From Lachnospiraceae bacterium (GTDB lineage: Bacteria > Bacillota_A > Clostridia > Lachnospirales > Lachnospiraceae), in contig JAFSFU010000077.1 of the NCBI GenBank assembly GCA_017435025.1, positions 1-15,473 on the forward strand: a DNA stretch of 15,473 nt, written 5' to 3'. The position numbers and the translations under genes were made by a program. Of this stretch, positions 14,436 through 15,473 are shown piece after piece. The notes under the pieces were generated by a model, which searched no databases, had not been told where the DNA came from, and worked only from the letters and a program-made list of their open reading frames with translations. The first letter of the stretch is position 1, and every line of letters starts with the position of its first letter.

Positions 14436-14555
14436 AATGACAAGCAAGATTTTCTGAATCATCTAAAATTCTAAAATTCTAATGTCGCGTGAAGCGGCTG
14501 TCTCGAAACTCTTTGCTTAAGAACTCATAAATCGAAATAGCAGGGAGGCGAGAGG

Positions 14556-14580
14556 ACCTTCCTGCATCTGAAAGGAAGGT
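14556..14580 (+). promoter_or_regulatory. Hairpin covering the ribosome binding site of the Rpn-family gene
   Basis: ACCTTCC (14556-14562) is fully complementary to GGAAGGT (14574-14580), with an 11-base loop. The right arm contains the only Shine-Dalgarno sequence, five bases before ATG 14585. In mRNA the site would be hidden, which should hold translation low. No T-run follows, so it is not a terminator. Confidence 0.6.
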
Positions 14581-14584
14581 TTAC

Positions 14585-15473
14585 ATGAAAAAAGAACAGA
14601 GAATGCAGAAATCTGTGCTGGATGGCATGGAAATGAATCTGAGCGACTTTGCTTTGTTTTTATCCGTTATGAGAAACAAAGAAGCGCATGAAATTACTTT
14701 AAGTATTATTATGGAAGATCCGAAATTCCGGCTGAATGAGATTCATGTGGAAGAAGTGGTGTTAAACAAAAGTGGAAAACGGGCAATCCGGCTGGATGCA
14801 TGGGCGAAAGATGTGGATGGAACTCAGTACAATATGGAGATGCAGAATGATGTACAGAGCGATGATATCAGAAAACGTTCCAGGTTCTATCAAGGCATGA
14901 TGGATTCGCCGATATTAAAATCAGGGAAAAAGACGAAGTATAAGGAGCTTCCATCTACAGTCATTATTTTTATTACACAAGATGATATATTTGGAGAGGA
15001 TCTAGCGAAATATACCTTTACAGAGCAATGCGAAGAGGTGGAAGGATTGCATCTGGATGATGGTACAACCAAGATATTCCTGAATATGGCCAGTAAAAAC
15101 GGATCGCCACAATTAGTGAGTTTGCTTCAGTATATGAAGAATACAAAATTGGATAATCCGGAAATTTTGGTACAGGATGAGAAAATCAAGAAACTGGATT
15201 CAATTGTAACAGAAGTCAAGGAATCAGAAGAATGGGAGTCGGTGAGTATGAGTATTTATTCCGTTGCGTTGGAACGCGGATATGCAGATGGCGAGGAAAT
15301 GGGAAGGAAAGCCGGTAAAGAAATCGGAGAAAAAATTGGAAAAGAGATTGGAAAAGAGATTGGAAAAGAGATTGGAAAAGAGATTGGAAAAGAAATTAAA
15401 CTAATTGAGATTGTCTGCAAAATGCTGAAAAAGGGAAATACAGAAGAAGCAATTACTGATACGCTGGAAGAAG
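14585..15473 (+). CDS. Rpn-family PD-(D/E)XK nuclease / putative transposase, partial at right edge
   Basis: 296 codons are present with no stop, so the C-terminus lies beyond the window. The protein resembles the Rpn recombination-promoting nuclease / PDDEXK_2 putative transposase family, which is multicopy in Lachnospiraceae. The conserved start is MKKEQRMQKSVLDGMEMNLS. A PD-(D/E)XK core has D71 in IRLDAWAKD and E85-x-Q87 in YNMEMQND, fitting the D...ExQ catalytic pattern. A following DIRKRSRFYQGMMDS segment near 94-108 is also typical. After about residue 228 comes a charged tail with five GKEI repeats, then a short helical end (VCKMLKKGNTEEAI). Family members cut DNA and promote recombination in a RecA-independent way; whether they truly move as transposons is debated. 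No terminal inverted repeats are visible near its start. Start ATG chosen by GGAAGG five bases upstream. Confidence 0.85.
   Translation, partial: MKKEQRMQKSVLDGMEMNLSDFALFLSVMRNKEAHEITLSIIMEDPKFRLNEIHVEEVVLNKSGKRAIRLDAWAKDVDGTQYNMEMQNDVQSDDIRKRSRFYQGMMDSPILKSGKKTKYKELPSTVIIFITQDDIFGEDLAKYTFTEQCEEVEGLHLDDGTTKIFLNMASKNGSPQLVSLLQYMKNTKLDNPEILVQDEKIKKLDSIVTEVKESEEWESVSMSIYSVALERGYADGEEMGRKAGKEIGEKIGKEIGKEIGKEIGKEIGKEIKLIEIVCKMLKKGNTEEAITDTLEE
15338..15397 (+). repeat. 12-bp tandem repeat coding for GKEI
   Basis: Five consecutive copies of GGAAAAGAGATT, the last with one change (GAA for GAG), inside the Rpn-family gene. Each unit encodes Gly-Lys-Glu-Ile. Related units (GGTAAAGAAATC, GGAGAAAAAATT) precede it. 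Gain or loss of units keeps the reading frame, so copy number may vary among strains. Confidence 0.9.

Overview
The window reads as chromosome of a gut-type Firmicute, most likely a Lachnospiraceae member (Clostridia). The grounds are moderate GC, strong GGAGG-type ribosome binding sites, a single-polypeptide pyruvate:ferredoxin oxidoreductase, a FucO-type lactaldehyde reductase, and an Rpn/PD-(D/E)XK family transposase with a GKEI-repeat tail of the kind common in that family. The genus cannot be fixed from the sequence alone.

Layout. Positions 1-456 hold no credible gene. They contain a hairpin at the left edge, half of one palindromic element, and a complete large imperfect palindrome (copy A) that abuts the stop codon of an M20-family amidohydrolase (minus strand, 457-1824). 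A divergent promoter region separates this from a plus-strand operon: sensor histidine kinase (1966-3444), OmpR-type response regulator (3457-4146), HAD-IIA phosphatase (4179-5003) and MFS transporter (5050-6246). A strong promoter followed at once by an intrinsic terminator precedes a DEAD-box RNA helicase (6445-8139). The convergent gap 8140-8577 is filled by a second large palindrome (copy B) and a smaller one (C) that also serves as terminator for fucO (minus, 8578-9726). Divergent from fucO is a YheO/DauR-type regulator with a TTG start (9895-10566). Next come the pyruvate:ferredoxin oxidoreductase (10782-14297) and an Rpn-family nuclease/transposase gene that runs off the right edge (14585-15473).

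How the parts fit. The two-component system, phosphatase and transporter look like one sensing and transport operon of unknown signal and substrate. FucO, the YheO-type regulator and PFOR suit fermentative carbon and redox metabolism, though a direct regulatory link is only inferred.

The most interesting signal is non-coding. Copies A and B share a conserved apical core, but their stems differ in sequence while both remain self-complementary, so the changes are compensatory. They sit within a few bases of stop codons, have matching terminal inverted repeats, and lie in opposite orientation around a 7.7-kb block of genes. This suggests a structured, repeated, MITE-like or RNA-forming element selected for its fold. 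No database or folding program was available, so all family names rest on recognition of motifs.
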